A stretch of DNA of 64,000 nucleotides from assembly GCA_014058105.1 (NCBI GenBank), contig JACGCM010001929.1, forward strand, positions 248,001-312,000. Direction: 5' to 3'. The notes under the pieces were generated by a model, which was not told where the DNA came from, searched no databases, and saw nothing but the letters and a program-made list of their open reading frames with translations. A program made the position numbers and the translations under genes. The stretch comes from Kingdonia uniflora. Taxonomy: Eukaryota > Streptophyta > Magnoliopsida > Ranunculales > Circaeasteraceae. Positions 1 through 10,845 of this stretch are shown here, one piece after another (the first letter of the stretch is position 1; each line of letters opens with the position of its first letter).

Positions 1-720
1 TTATTGAGGCCTTTACAAAGTATGTCATCAATATATACTTCCATTATTTTCCCAAGGTGGTCTTTGGACATCTAGGTCATCAATCTTTGATAAGTTGCTC
101 TAGTGTTTGTAAGTCTGAAAGGCAAGACTTTGTACAAGTATAATCCTTGCTCTACGATGAATGTTGTTTTCTCTTGATTATTGGGTAGGAGTAAAATCTG
201 ATTGTAACCCGATGCGGCATCCATCATGGATAGCAGTTCATGCCTAGCAGTTGAATCTAGGCATCCAACAAATGATTGATTATTGGGAGGGGAAAACTGT
301 CTTTTGGAATATGTTAATTCAGGTTGGTTAAATCCACATAAACCCTAATCTTGTCATTCTTCTTTGGAATTGCTACTATGTTCGAAATCCAGTCGGGGCG
401 ATCTATTTTCCTAATGAATCCAACTTCAATAAGCTTATCTATTTCTTTGTTCACTTCATATCAAAGTCTGGATGCTAACGTCCTTTGTTTTTGTTTAACT
501 GACACAGCCTTATCTTTTAAACACAGTTTTTAACAAGCCAAAGTGGGATTGACACCTAGCATATCTCAAAATGTCCAAGCGAACACATCTTTATTTCCCT
601 TCAAAAATTTAATAATTGCGTTTCGTTCCACTGAGGGAAAATGAGCTCCTACAAACGTACCTCAATCATCTCCATCGATCTCGATGTATTAAATGATTTT
701 AACAGTTAATGGCTGATCCC
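1..720 (-). pseudogene. Element A reverse transcriptase, N-terminal part
   Basis: Minus-strand translation gives the Ty3/gypsy RT series: a VPKKN-like strand near 350-370, a MMDA/SGYNQ motif near 200-225, a GLY-YKV stretch near 130-160, and the catalytic YIDD box at about 24-37. The frame shifts and contains stops, so no active enzyme is possible from this copy. The fragment is cut by the window edge just after YIDD. RNase H and integrase would lie to the left. Confidence 0.8.
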
Positions 721-869
721 CTGAAGGTACAGTTTGTTGTAATTGATATGCTTCAAATTCCTTAGAAGTGTTTGTCACACCAGTTACAGTATTTTTACAT
801 GCTCGAGCTAGCTTCTGGTTAGCCTTAACTTTGTAAATCCTACCTTTCTAATCAAATCATAATGCAACA

Positions 870-1210
870 CGATAGGTAGAAGGAATGACCTTCATGTTAT
901 GCAGTCAACATCGTCCTATTATTCCTAAATACCCTAACTTTACATTCACAACATAAAATGTCAAGTTGACTGTCTTTGGGCCTATTGTAATTGGAAGCAA
1001 GATTTTCCCTACCCGTACCTCTTTTAGATCCATTGAAGCTACTGATATCCATATTACTGGCCTCGACTTGATCTGTTGAACCCACCAGCTCGATTGTGCT
1101 CTGAAAAAGTAATTCAATAACGCTTTCGGTATCCACCATCATCGTGTACATTACAAAGTTCTTCATTTTTATCATGATAACCAGTACGTCATGGCGAGAA
1201 AATTTGACAT
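870..1210 (-). pseudogene. Element A aspartic protease remnant
   Basis: A frame of about 90 codons aligns with the protease segments of C (28.6-28.95 kb) and D (51.3-51.6 kb). They share a VMYTMMVDT-like start, a FQSTI/Q helix and an ISSFNGSK stretch. The catalytic Asp-Thr-Gly/Ser is read here as DTES, so the usual Gly/Ser is replaced. The C-terminal half continues in another frame (905-1117), showing a frameshift. Confidence 0.7.
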
Positions 1211-1269
1211 TGCTGACATCACAATCTTCGAAGGAGAATCCTGTTCTCCAGCTACTTAACTCTAGAAGC

Positions 1270-2990
1270 TATTGAGCTTCCTTTTCTACCACGGATAGGT
1301 CGTGATATTGAATGAGTCGGCGTCTTTCGAATATGACCAATCTGTTTACCTTATGTGTGTATTGTTAAAGTGACCTAGGTAAGGATGATAGAGATGTTTA
1401 TCTTCAGTCCCTTCTTCTATCTGAATGACTTCATTATCTTTTTTATAGCCCCCGTTCTTATAATTTTCCACGTCAATAACGTATTCGTACATTTTTCTAT
1501 CTTTGAGTATATATTCCATGAGCCTCTGTAGAGCATAACATTGCTCTGTATTGTAATGCCTGACTTTGTACTATTTACAGTGCGGTTTTTCTTCGATTTT
1601 CTCGAAGGGTTGTGTATTTCTGTCTTTGAGTATATATTTCATGAGCCTCTGTAGAGCATAACATTGCTCTGTATTGTAATGCCTGACTTTGTACTATTTG
1701 TAGTATGGTTTTTCTTCGATTGGCTCGAAAGGTTGAGTATTTCTGAAGAACTTATCCTTCTGAAGCGTAGGATAGATGTCAGCTAACTTGGCAGTATATC
1801 TTGGGAGACAAGGTTTTGAAAGATTGTTTTATTTTTGAAGTCGGTCTCCTTCGGACTTAACTCATTTTCTATCACCTTCAGTATCTGTAGTGCATTTGAA
1901 TTCTCATTATGTGTTTTTCCCTTTAGTTGTAAGGATAAATTTTGCAGGTTTTTGCCTCACAAATATCTTTCTTTCGAGATTGATGTAATTGTTTACCTTC
2001 TCGAGCATTTCTTCTAGAGTTGCTGGCTTGTTCAAGGTGGGTGTTCCTTCCTTCTCCTCTCAATGAATATAACGCTTGTAAAGGCTAACACTGTGATTTT
2101 TTAGTCAAGATTATCCACTCTCCTGAACAGATACAAAAATTTCCTGGTAAATGCTTCGAGCTTCTCTCCGGCATTTGTTTGAGATTGATAAAGGTGTATA
2201 GATTCTCCTCCTTATCCAAATTGTGCGAATAGTTCTTGACGAAGAGTTCACATAACTTATCAAAAGAATGGATAGATCCTTCATCTAATGAGTGAAACCA
2301 GCATAGGGGCACGCCTTGTAGGCTGGTAGGGAATAAATGGCATAAAATGTGGCTTGATGTCGAGTACAATCCTAAAGAATCTTGAAATTCCTGCACGTGC
2401 TCAACAGTATCCATCCCTTTATACTTTCAAATCTTTGGTGTATGAAAGCTTGACGGCACATCGCTGTCCCACAATTCTTGCGCAATCTGACTCTTTTGTA
2501 GTCTATTAATGATATTTTTGTTTGCGTGTGTTTGAGCCTCCAAAAGTTCTTTAATGTTCTTGTCAATATACTCTTGAGTAACGAGCTGTCGAGCTGTGAT
2601 TATTTGGCACTAAAAGTTTCCTCTCCCTAGGGTTTATAATCTCTACTTCCCTCGTTGAGCCTTTCCTGTATGAGAACCTGGGTCCTCACTCTTAGTACAC
2701 CCTCCATTTGTTTTGGGTCAGCCAGGTCATTATCAGCCTCTTGTTGAACGACAGGTTCCAAAAAAATTTTGGGTTCGCATGAGCTTTGATATGGTTGAAT
2801 ATAAGTTCCTTGGTTGATACCTCTGTGAGGTCCCAATCTGTCACGACCTAAATTTTTTGATGTAGCCAGTTGCATATCTTTATTCTTCTGTGTCGCTGCC
2901 TGTTGTCCCTGTAAATTTTTTAGAGCATTTGGCACTTTTGCCAACTGTTGCTCTAATACTATTTATCTTTCTATTTTAGAGTGAAGCATA
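1270..2990 (-). pseudogene. Element A gag
   Basis: The capsid core lies at about 2085-2414: HVQEFQDSLGLYST, then a WFHSL box and an ELFVKNY/EENLY region. It is the same retrotransposon-gag (PF03732-like) core as in C at 27.5-27.95 kb. A zinc-finger-like C-x2-H-x4-H-x4-C region, complete in C and D, lies toward the C-terminus near 1550-1700 and is duplicated here. The N-terminal part (2627-2944) is polar and glutamine-rich. The frame is broken at least three times. Confidence 0.75.
1501..1746 (-). repeat. 123-bp in-frame tandem duplication in gag A
   Basis: Two neighbouring copies start at 1501 and 1624. The period is 123 bp, which is 41 codons, so the duplication keeps the gag frame. Each copy encodes the zinc-finger-like segment ending TEQCYALQRLM. 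The copies differ at only a few positions, so the duplication is younger than most of the decay in this element, or was conserved while the element was active. Confidence 0.85.
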
Positions 2991-3124
2991 GCTCGCAAAT
3001 CTTCCCAGTTAATTTGCTCCTATACCTGTTCCTTCTATTTGTAAGACCCGTTTGACTGGGGTTCAGCATTTCTCAAACCCGATTAGTACCTATCGTATTT
3101 GAGAATTGTGGTTAATTCTGTTAT

Positions 3125-3144
3125 TTCCCACAGACAACACCAAA
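3125..3144 (-). promoter_or_regulatory. Element A primer-binding site
   Basis: On the minus strand the bases next to the LTR read TTTGGTGTTGTCTGTGGGAA. This is a decayed form of the TTTGGCGCCGTCTGTGGGAA found at the same place in elements B, C and D. The TGGCGCCGT start fits priming by a tRNA-Asp-like 3' end; that tRNA assignment is an inference. Confidence 0.7.
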
Positions 3145-3645
3145 TATAAGAGCCTAAATTCGGGACTCGAACTTGGTTTCTCACACCAAAGATCAGCAAA
3201 ATGCTAATAATAACAAATAACCACTAATTCACATGAATTAGCGTGGAAACCTTTGAATAGATAAAGACCAAAGCCTTCTAGGAGGATTTAAAAAGGAGAA
3301 TGTTATTAATCTCGTGATTATAAGTTACCAATAGTATTCTGGATGGTATTGTATAGGCTTTTTAGATGGGAAAAATTTGTCCCTAATCTGTTCTTCCTTG
3401 GTCTTTTCTATAGGTTTCATATTTTGACTATTTAATGACCATTATCTCCTTTTAATGATAGACATTACAACGTAGCTTTGATGAGCCTTCGTAATGGTTG
3501 TATAATGGTATGAATGATTCATCTTTCTTGTAACAACTCCTTAATGAGCACCACTGTAGCATGTCATCTTATGATCGTTAGGTCGAGTTACTGCTTGAAA
3601 GGTGGATTTAATACTTGAGTTCGAGACCGGGAGTAAGTCCTTACA
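3145..3645 (-). repeat. Element A 5' LTR
   Basis: A 501-bp LTR runs from TATAAGAGCC (an original TG mutated to TA) beside the primer site to GTCCTTACA. Its ends resemble the LTR ends of B, C and D. It carries a diverged form of their shared block at about 3255-3295. A perfect 8-bp palindrome arm pair (CTAATTCA..TGAATTAG) lies at 3225-3242. No second copy of this LTR is in the window. Confidence 0.8.
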
Positions 3646-3672
3646 GGATCGATTGAATTTGATGGAGGAAAG

Positions 3673-4435
3673 TTGAGTATGAACCACCACGATGAATCAA
3701 TGGAGAGAGAGGCTCAACAGGTGATTTGTGATGTGAGTAGAGGAGTTAATATTGCGTTAGGAATTTCACGATTAAAGTCCCATAATGAGGTTATGATTTT
3801 GGGGCGGGAAGCCCATCTAATTGAGATCTCTAATCATCATGAAGTTCAACCCAAGAAGTCCCAAATCGCACTAACCCCATTACCAGGAATTCGTCGACCA
3901 GAGAGATGGATTATCGGGAAAGCCATAACAAAGATACTGCTGTCGACCATCGGGGAGAACATAACGAAAATTTTCCCAAAATCCAAGAGAGAAAGAGAGA
4001 TAAAGAGAGAGTGAGAGAGAAAGAGAGAGAGGGTAGCGGGAACATCAAAACAACATCGCTGACCATAGGGGATGCCGTAACTACCGACCCCTAACCGACA
4101 TGAGAGAGAGTGGGCATCGGGGAGGCCTTAATGGCAGTGCCAACAACTGCAGAGAGAGAGAGAGAGGGAGAGAGAGAAAGAGCGAGATTTGGGGATGCCA
4201 TAGCTACGATAGCCACGCCGGCAAGAGAGAGAGAGGGGATTGGGGAGGCTCTAACAATGTTACCCACACTGACAGGAGAGAAAGCTTCGGAGTCGACAAC
4301 ACCATGATACTGACACAAACAAAAGGGGGAGAGTCAATTTCGGTAAACCCCTAGCCTTACCAACGGGTTAGAGGGGTACTACCCATGCGATTGTCAGCAT
4401 TCTATGGGCCGGTTAACAGAGATACGGGATAATAT
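3673..4435 (+). pseudogene. Gag-position region of the chromovirus
   Basis: An open stretch of about 113 codons (3673-4014), then GA-rich repeats. I do not recognise a capsid domain or zinc knuckle. It is assigned to gag only because it lies directly upstream of a recognisable protease on the same strand. The charged Arg/Glu-rich translation from 3980 on is an artefact of the GA repeats. Confidence 0.35.
3940..4290 (+). repeat. GA-rich degenerate minisatellite
   Basis: Four to five degenerate units of roughly 60-75 bp. Each has a GGGGA(T/G)GCC-like core and a run of (GA)n or (GAGA)n. The array sits between the gag position and protease of the chromovirus. Confidence 0.7.
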
Positions 4436-4439
4436 ATGG

Positions 4440-4790
4440 GGAAGATGAGTACTTGAAGAAACACATTGCTTTTATAATGAGGGTCAAAGTAGATGGTAAG
4501 GGGTTGGAAACAATCATCGACAACGGGTCTATAGAGAATTTATATCAGAAGATATTACAGAAAAATTACATCTCTGATTGAATCCGCACCCCAAACCTTT
4601 TACGCTCCATTGGTTACAAAGGGATAGTGCGACTCGACCTTTATATCATTCACGGGTAAAAATCAAGATGGGTAGCTTTGAGGATACTATTTTGCGCACG
4701 ATAATTGAAATGGATGTGTGCCACCTTATCTTGGGGTAACCGTGGCAGTGGGAAAAAATTGTAGTACATATATGGAGACCCAATATATAT
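4440..4790 (+). pseudogene. Chromovirus aspartic protease remnant
   Basis: The translation follows the chromoviral pattern: VDGKGLETIIDNGS (catalytic D-[ST]-G read as DNG), NLYQKI, a SFED strand, IEMDVCHLILG and a PWQW-like end before the RT linker. There are stops near 4580 and 4737 and at least one frame change. Confidence 0.75.
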
Positions 4791-4984
4791 GTTTTCACTT
4801 GGCAGAGAGTTCGGCAAAAGTGGCCCTATTTACTGCCAATTGGAACTCTTGTGGTTCAGCATACCAGTTTTCTAATATAGGCGAGAGCATAGGGTGTCGC
4901 CTATGCGTTGGTATGTATGATGATGACACCCCCTACCGCGATTCCTTAGGAGTTACGACCATTACTTAAGCAGTTTGCATATGT

Positions 4985-5960
4985 TTTTCATGAGCCAGAG
5001 CTGTCCCTATTGGGAGACATTTAACACGTTATTGATGTAGTCCCAGACGTGTCATTACCCCACTTACCCATTACTATATGGCTCCTGCTGAGCATGCAAA
5101 ATTATAGAAATAAGTCGGTGAGCTATGCGAGAAGGTGTTGAGGGGGAGTATGTCACCCGAGACGGTTCCAACACTCATAGTCCCCCAAAAAGATGGGAGC
5201 TATCATATGTCTGTTTATTGCCGCTCTATCAAAAATATTATAGTAAAGTACAGATTATCGATTCAGAGGTTGGAAGATATGATTGACGATCTTCATGGGG
5301 CATGGGTGTTCTCAAAATTAGATCTCAAGAACGGGTACCATCAGATTCATATGCGACCAGGTGATGAGTGGAAGACAACATTTAAGACCAAAGATGGTCT
5401 CTATGAGTGGTTGGTTATGCCTTTTCGGTTATCAAATGCTCCGTCTACTTTCATGCATTTGATAACAGAGGTCTTACATGATTGCATTGCAGAGAGATTT
5501 CCGGTCGTGTATTTTGATGATATCCTGATTCATAGCCAACCAAAAAGGAGCATGTGGTACATGTTGAGAAGGTATTACAGGTACCCCGATAACATAAGTT
5601 GTTTCTACAACTCAAGAAATACACTTTTATGGTTGATTCGGTAAACTTATTGGGTTATGTAATTTTGTCTGAAGGTATTCGGGTAGACGATAAAAAGGTA
5701 CATACAATTAGAAATTTGCCAGCACACACTACTACACAGGTACAAAGTTTCTAGGTTTGGCTATCTACTATAGACATTTTATTGACGGGTTCAACAACAT
5801 TATGGCACTTATCAAGTCCTTTTGGAGAACGTGCCTTTGGAGTGGTCTACAAAGGCTGAGTTTGCCTTCTAGTTGATCAAGTATAAGCTTACCATAGCCT
5901 TAGTTTTAGTTTTACTAGATTTTTCGGCTCCTGTGCTTGAGGTTACGACAGATGCTTACA
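4985..5960 (+). pseudogene. Chromovirus reverse transcriptase and start of RNase H
   Basis: An open stretch at 5135-5644 carries a [10 protein letters not shown] box, the [12 protein letters not shown] catalytic-Asp motif, [10 protein letters not shown] and the VYFDDIL active site, all intact. The thumb/connection region continues to about 5760 (GYVILSEGIRVDDKKV) and then breaks. The RNase H domain begins at about 5925 and is split after 5965 by the copia insertion. The linker before RT (4985-5134) is recognisable by LPHLP. Confidence 0.9.
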
Positions 5961-5965
5961 AAACG

Positions 5966-6171
5966 TGTTGAATATATAATATATGTTGAATATAGAATAT
6001 ACATAATATTGGATATATACTAAATATAGAATTCTTTAAATATAGGATATTCTTACATAACACCCAAGTAATTGTAACTATATAAGGAGAATGTCTTTTT
6101 CCATTGTAATAATCGAATAATAATAAAGTTAGTCCTTCTCGAATGTTTTATTCTTTGTATTAGTTTCTACA
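5966..6171 (+). repeat. Copia 5' LTR
   Basis: It starts TGTTGAATAT and ends TTTCTACA. It contains repeated TGTTGAATATA(G/A)AATAT units at its start. It is nearly the same as the LTR at 18244-18449, with few differences, so this copy is relatively young among the elements here. Confidence 0.95.
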
Positions 6172-6190
6172 TGGTATCAGAGCGGGTTCG
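6172..6190 (+). promoter_or_regulatory. Copia primer-binding site
   Basis: TGGTATCAGAGCGGGTTCG directly follows the LTR. TGGTATCAGAGC is the usual complement of the 3' end of plant initiator methionine tRNA. Confidence 0.95.
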
Positions 6191-6364
6191 ATAATTGAAC
6201 CTAGTTCTTTCGAATTGAATTGAATTGAATTCCGCTGTGAATTGCTATCACGAAGCTTAATTCTGTTGTAAGTTACTGTAGCTGTAATAATTCGAGGTTA
6301 CTGTAGCAGTAGTATTCAAAGTTACTGTAGCAGATACCATAAAATCACTGTAGCTGTTTGACTA

Positions 6365-7204
6365 ATGGGTTCCAATGATGATACAACAATGATATCATTA
6401 AACTCAAACCCTAATCCTCACATTGTTCATAATCACATCGATACACCCTTCCCAACTGGCAATACCCTGAATAGGAACAATTATACCCTTTGGTCGAAGG
6501 TCATGAAGATGAGTATTAATGGTCGAAAGATGTGGGGGTACATCAATGGTACTAAAACGAAGCCTGCAAAAGGGAGTGAATATGAAAATTGGTGCTCGGA
6601 GAACGATAAGGTTTAGGGATGCTTGTGAGATTCAATGTCCACAACACTAATGAACATGTATGTTTGTTTAGAAGCTACAAAAGAAGTTTGGGACTCTCTT
6701 GAAGCTATGTATACCGACACATCTGATGAAACTCAAATCTTTGAGTTACATAGGAAGTGTTTCTCAACAAAACAAACTGGTCGATCTCTTGTAACTTATT
6801 ATGATGAATTAACAACAATTTTTCAAGAGATTGACCAGCACAACATGGCGAAAGGAGGAAGTGTTGAGTCTATCGCCCTCCTACAAAAATATGTAGGAGC
6901 TCTTAGGGTTCACATGTTCCTCTCTGGATTGGATAGTATGTATGATCAAGTGCGTGGTAAAATTCTTCGAAAAGACCCACCACTTACTTTGGAACAGTCT
7001 TATCAGACAGTACGAAGGGTGCCAGTTCACAAACAGGTGATGGGAACTCAAGCACCTTTAACTGAGTCTTCAGTTATGGCACTCAACTATAAAAAGGGAC
7101 AGACTCAAGGTTCTTAGAATTCTCATAGAGAAACTTGACCTCTCCGCCTTGATCTTGAGTGTACCCACTGTGGAGAGAAGGGGCACACAAAACAAAAGTG
7201 TTAT
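6365..7204 (+). pseudogene. Copia gag
   Basis: The first part (6365-6616) has the LNRNNYTLWSKVMKM start typical of copia gag. A TAG at 6614 ends it, and the frame resumes with the UBN2-like region (6635-7117). A CCHC zinc knuckle, C-x2-C-x4-H-x4-C, is encoded at about 7160-7201 after one more stop at 7117. The protein would coat the RNA in the virus-like particle. Confidence 0.85.
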
Positions 7205-7297
7205 GAAGTCATTGGGTATCCAGAATGGTAGGATTTTACAAAGCGACCAAAGAAGAATATTGCTGCGAAGAAGGATGCTGCTAAAAGTCCTCCTTCA

Positions 7298-7640
7298 GTG
7301 AATGTTTCCCAGTCAGGTATGAAAACTAAAGGTAGTGTTCTAGTTGTAAATTCTTTTAATAGTACTTGGTTAATTGATACTGGTGTATCAGATCACATGG
7401 TAAACGACTCTAGCATATTATCATCCATTACACTTTCAACCCAAACCTCTATATACACAGCAAATGGTGGTTCCTCTCCTGTAATTGGAGAAGGTTCCAC
7501 TGACATATCTGAATCCCTGACATTAAAGTTTGTCCTTATTGTTCCTGCTCTAGAGTACAATATCTTGTCTGTCAGTATGATCACTGTTACACTTACATGT
7601 ACCGTGATGTTTTGGCCTCAATTCTATATTTTTTAGGACA
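7298..7640 (+). pseudogene. Copia protease
   Basis: The active-site strand reads WLIDTGVSDHM, with the DTG kept. It is followed by a VIGEGS turn and a LKFVLIVPALEYNILSV end, all usual for copia proteases. A frame change near 7580 separates it from the integrase lead-in. Confidence 0.85.
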
Positions 7641-8735
7641 TAATGACTCGGCAGGTTCTTGGTTATGGTGTTAGAAAAGACAATCTCTACTATTTGGACC
7701 TGACTAATAGTGGAGAGCAGAGAATTCATCAAGTGAATAAAGTCGTAGGAATTGAAGAAACAAAAGCTAATATGTAGTTATGGCATCGACGATTGGGTCA
7801 TATCTCCTTCGGGTATCTTCAGAAATTAAATTCGTCGTTATTTCTGAATTGTAGTATTTCAGAGTTTAAGTGTGATATTTGTGAACTCGCTAAGAGTCAT
7901 CGTATTACATACTCTCCAAGTTTTAATAAAAGTTTAAAACCTTTTAGTATTATTCACTCTGATGTATGGGGTCCTACACGTATTCCTTCATTGTTTGGAG
8001 CTCATTATTTTATGATTTTTATTGATGAGTGTACTCGTATGATGTGGGTATCCCTAATTACCCATAAAAGTGAAGTCTTTAAAATATTTTTAAAAATTTA
8101 TCAGATGGTTTTGACCCAATTCCAAAGGAGGATACAAGTGTATCAATCTGATAATGAAGGAGAATTTACTAGTAATGACATGTCAGAGTTCTTGACAAAT
8201 AACAGCATTCGACATTAAACCTCTAATGTTTATACCCCACAGTAAGATGGGTTAGCTGAACGAATGAATAGACAACTGTTAGAAGTTGTTCGTGCATCTC
8301 TTTTTAGAATGAATATGTCATTGAATTATTGGGGAGAAGCGTTAAAATCTGTTGCTTACTTGATAAACCGCACACCATCTAGAGTCATTGAATTTCAGAC
8401 CCCCTTCCAAAAACTTTATGATCTTATTACCATCCTTGCAATGCCAAACCTAGAACCACGTGTTTTTGGATGTGTTGTCTTTGTTCATATACCTAAACAT
8501 CACTGAAGAAAATTGGATCATTGTGCTCGAAAGTGTGTATTTCTTGGATATGCTGATTTTAAAAAGGGTTATCGTTATTATGATCCTATGGAGGGGAAGG
8601 TGTATATCTCTTTGGATGTTTCGTTTTGAGAATAGGAGGCGTATTTTGTGGGATCTTCCCTTTAGGGGGAGAAACATAATGATGGTGAAAGAAAGTTCCC
8701 TATTATTGGAGATATGTTTCAAGAACTAAATGATT
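7641..8735 (+). pseudogene. Copia integrase
   Basis: The GAG-pre-integrase HHCC finger is visible: WHRRLGH then CDICELAKSH, at 7780-7905. The DDE triad positions are present: IHSDVWGP near 7955, YQSDNEGEF near 8145 and LAERMNR near 8255. Stops at 8216, 8243 and 8505 break it. The C-terminal GKC/VFLGY-type region runs to about 8735 with a frame change. Confidence 0.85.
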
Positions 8736-9180
8736 TGACGAGTAATTTGAACAGGCGTAGTAACCTAACTGATAATGAAAAGAAAAGTGAAGCAGGGCAG
8801 ATGACAGGGGGAGATCAGGGTATTAAAGATTAACTTCATATGAATGGAGATGATTAGACGACAGGGGGAGATCAAGCTGAAATAGTAGAAGTTGCACGTG
8901 ACTCCAACATTCTAACACCATCTACCGAAGTACTGCCGCAGAATATCGAACCTCAGGTATTACCTAATCCTAACACTGTTAATGATATTCAACCTAAACG
9001 TTCAGAAAGGCCTACTAAAGGTATTCCAAAATCTACTTATGAACTAGATATCAATTCTAAAGCCAAATACCCAATTTTTGATTATGTGTCCACCCATAGG
9101 TTGGCTAAGTCATTTACATGCACTATGAATCAATTATCCTTTGTATCTATTCCTAGTAATTTTTAGGAAGCACTATCAAA
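8736..9180 (+). pseudogene. Copia linker between integrase and RT
   Basis: A polar linker with stops that ends in the RSERPTKG and PSKY-like residues normal before copia RT. It contains the purine stretch ACAGGGGGAGATCA twice (about 8804 and 8871). This looks like a small internal duplication and not a second polypurine tract with a proven role. Confidence 0.6.
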
Positions 9181-9184
9181 TCCA

Positions 9185-10232
9185 TGATGGAAGAAAGCCA
9201 TGAATGAAGAGATAAATGCATTTTAGAAGAATTCTACTTGGCAACTTGTTGATAAACCCCACGGATATCGTATTGTTGGGTGGAGTTGGATCTTTACTGT
9301 AAAGATGAATTCAGATAGAAGTATTGATAGGTATAAAGCCAGACTAATTGCCAAAGGATATACGTAGACGTATGGTGTGGATTACGAGGAGACCTTTGCC
9401 CCAGTGGTAAAGATAAATACTATTTCGTGTACTCATTTCTCTTGCAGCCAATCAAGGTTGGCCATTATAATAGTTTGACATGAAGAATGCATTTCTCAAT
9501 GAAGACTTAGAAGAAGAAGTATATATGGAGTTACCACCTGGAGTCATGAATTCTGAAGGAGGAAAAATATGTAAATTAAAGGAGGCATTGTACGGGTTAA
9601 AACAGTTGTCACGAGCTTGGTTTGGACGGTTTTCGAAGAGCATGAAGGCATTTGGATATAGAAAAAATAATTCTGATCATACCTTGTTTATAAAATGGAA
9701 GTCAGGAAAGTTTACCGCTCTTATTATTTATGTTGATGATATGGTTGTTACTGGAAATAACTCAGTAGAAATGGAGGCACTGAAGAACTATTTGTCACGG
9801 GAATTTGAGATGAAGGATTTGGGACAATTAAAATTCATCTTAGGTATTGAAGTTGCAAGATCAAGTCAAGATATTTTCATGTCTCAACAAAAGTATATAT
9901 TAGTCCTTCTTGCAGAAACTGGGATACTTGATTGCAAACCGGTAGATACACCGATTGAAGCGAATCATCACTTGGGAGTATTTTTCGACCAAGTCCCATG
10001 TGACAAAGGAAGGTACCAACGCTTAGTGGGAAGACTAATTTATCTCTCCCATATTCGACCGGATATTGCATATGCCATTAGTGTCATAAGTCAATTCATG
10101 CATAATCCAAGTAAAGAACATATGAAGACGGTCTTTCAAATACTAAGGTACTTGAAAAAATCTCTGAGAAAAGGTCTCTTATTCCGGAAAGGTGGTGATA
10201 TGGAAGTAATGGGATACATCGATACAGATTAG
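9185..10232 (+). pseudogene. Copia reverse transcriptase
   Basis: Motifs in order: TWQLVDKP, WIFTVK, RYKARLIAKGYT (a stop follows), YEETFAPVVK, FDMKNAFLNEDL, EALYGLKQ-SRAWF and the catalytic YVDDMVV at about 9730. The stretch 9480-10232 is open for 250 codons, including the RLVGRLIYLSHIRPDI thumb region. Only the N-terminal part has stops and a shift. Confidence 0.92.
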
Positions 10233-10524
10233 GCTGGAGATATGACGAACAGGAAGTCAACCTCAGGCTATTTTACGTTGGTATGTGAAAATTTGGTGAC
10301 ATTTAGAGCTAAGAAGCAAAAGGTTGTTGCTAGATCAAGTGCAAAATCTGAGTTTCGGGATATGGCTCATGGAGTATGTGAACTACTATGGATACGGAAT
10401 ATATTGAAGGATCTTGGATTTAAACTCATGAAAGCAATGGATCTATACTGTGACAATGAAGCAGTGATTATGATTGCATATAATCTAATTCAACATGACC
10501 GTATGAAACATGTTGAAGTGGAAC
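10233..10524 (+). pseudogene. Copia RNase H, first part
   Basis: Continues RT after a stop at 10230: NRKSTSGYF, KKQKVVARSSAKSEF, ELLWIRNIL and DLYCDNEAVI, the usual copia RNase H signatures. The reading is cut at 10524 inside the H-V-E-V segment by insertion of element B and resumes at 18076. Confidence 0.92.
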
Positions 10525-10646
10525 TGTAGGGACCAGATTTCACAAAGCTCAAAATAGCTTGAAATCGATCCTTACACCAAGAACTACTATGACAAGAATT
10601 AAATAAGGGATAACACTTGACATCGTTATGGGCAGGCATGTGGTTT
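10525..10646 (-). repeat. Element B 3' LTR remnant
   Basis: The first ~95 bp match 17467-17563 closely. The match then jumps to the region around 17790 and again to near 17830 before stopping at about 10646. Deletions at CTTGACA and CGTT junctions have removed most of the 604-bp LTR and the polypurine tract, bringing the antisense promoter close to the element's edge. Confidence 0.8.
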
Positions 10647-10698
10647 TCGCGAGCGGATGACTGTCTTGGGAAACAACGTGCGTTAAATGCGGTATCTC

Positions 10699-10707
10699 TA
10701 TAAATAG
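10699..10707 (+). promoter_or_regulatory. TATA box of the antisense gene in B
   Basis: TATAAATAG lies 71 bp before the first ATG of the antisense gene (10770). The same nonamer lies before the matching ATG in element C (55604-55612, minus) and element D (40653-40661, plus). This repetition makes it more than a chance TATA. Confidence 0.7.
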
Positions 10708-10769
10708 TGGTCAGATCTGATCGCCGAATAACCTGCAACAAATCTTCACTTTGTAACATCTTGGTTAAG

Positions 10770-10845
10770 ATGAGGAATCGAGTGTTTGATACCCGATTTT
10801 CTTTTATCATGGAGGAACCCCGGATACGGTATTTTGGCTATTAGA
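10770..10845 (+). pseudogene. Antisense ORF a of B (short leader frame)
   Basis: ATG at 10770 opens a 24-codon frame ending in RYFGY before a TAG. The RYFG/KYFG box is found at the same distance from the start in C and D, where it is followed by QSL(D/E) and P-P-TYQGM. In B the rest is lost to stops. No function is recognised. Confidence 0.5.

Larger units (their letters stand above)
1..3645 (-). mobile_element. Element A: Tat-type Ty3/gypsy retrotransposon, 5' part
   Basis: Reading on the minus strand from the right, this holds a 5' LTR, a primer site, gag, protease and the start of reverse transcriptase; the rest lies left of the window. Gag, protease and RT fragments resemble those of elements C and D below, and the LTR/primer layout is the same. 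Every frame is broken by stops and shifts, so the copy is dead. Its LTR abuts the left end of the chromovirus, so A probably inserted into it. The left boundary and target duplication cannot be seen. Confidence 0.85.
3646..5965 (+). mobile_element. Chromovirus (Ty3/gypsy), left part
   Basis: Remains of gag, protease, RT and the start of RNase H of one element. It is interrupted at 5965 by the copia element and resumes at 18450: the AAACG target duplication flanks the copia, and RNase H continues in the same frame when the insert is ignored. A chromodomain at the far end (20.02-20.23 kb) identifies the clade. The 5' LTR is missing; element A begins instead. Confidence 0.85.

Noticed and set aside
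4091..4318. 75-codon minus-strand frame rich in Ser/Leu
   Set aside because: Product of the GA-rich minisatellite; no support outside the repeat.
4718..4969. 83-codon plus-strand frame
   Set aside because: Out of phase with the chromovirus protease/RT linker, which is readable in the other frames.
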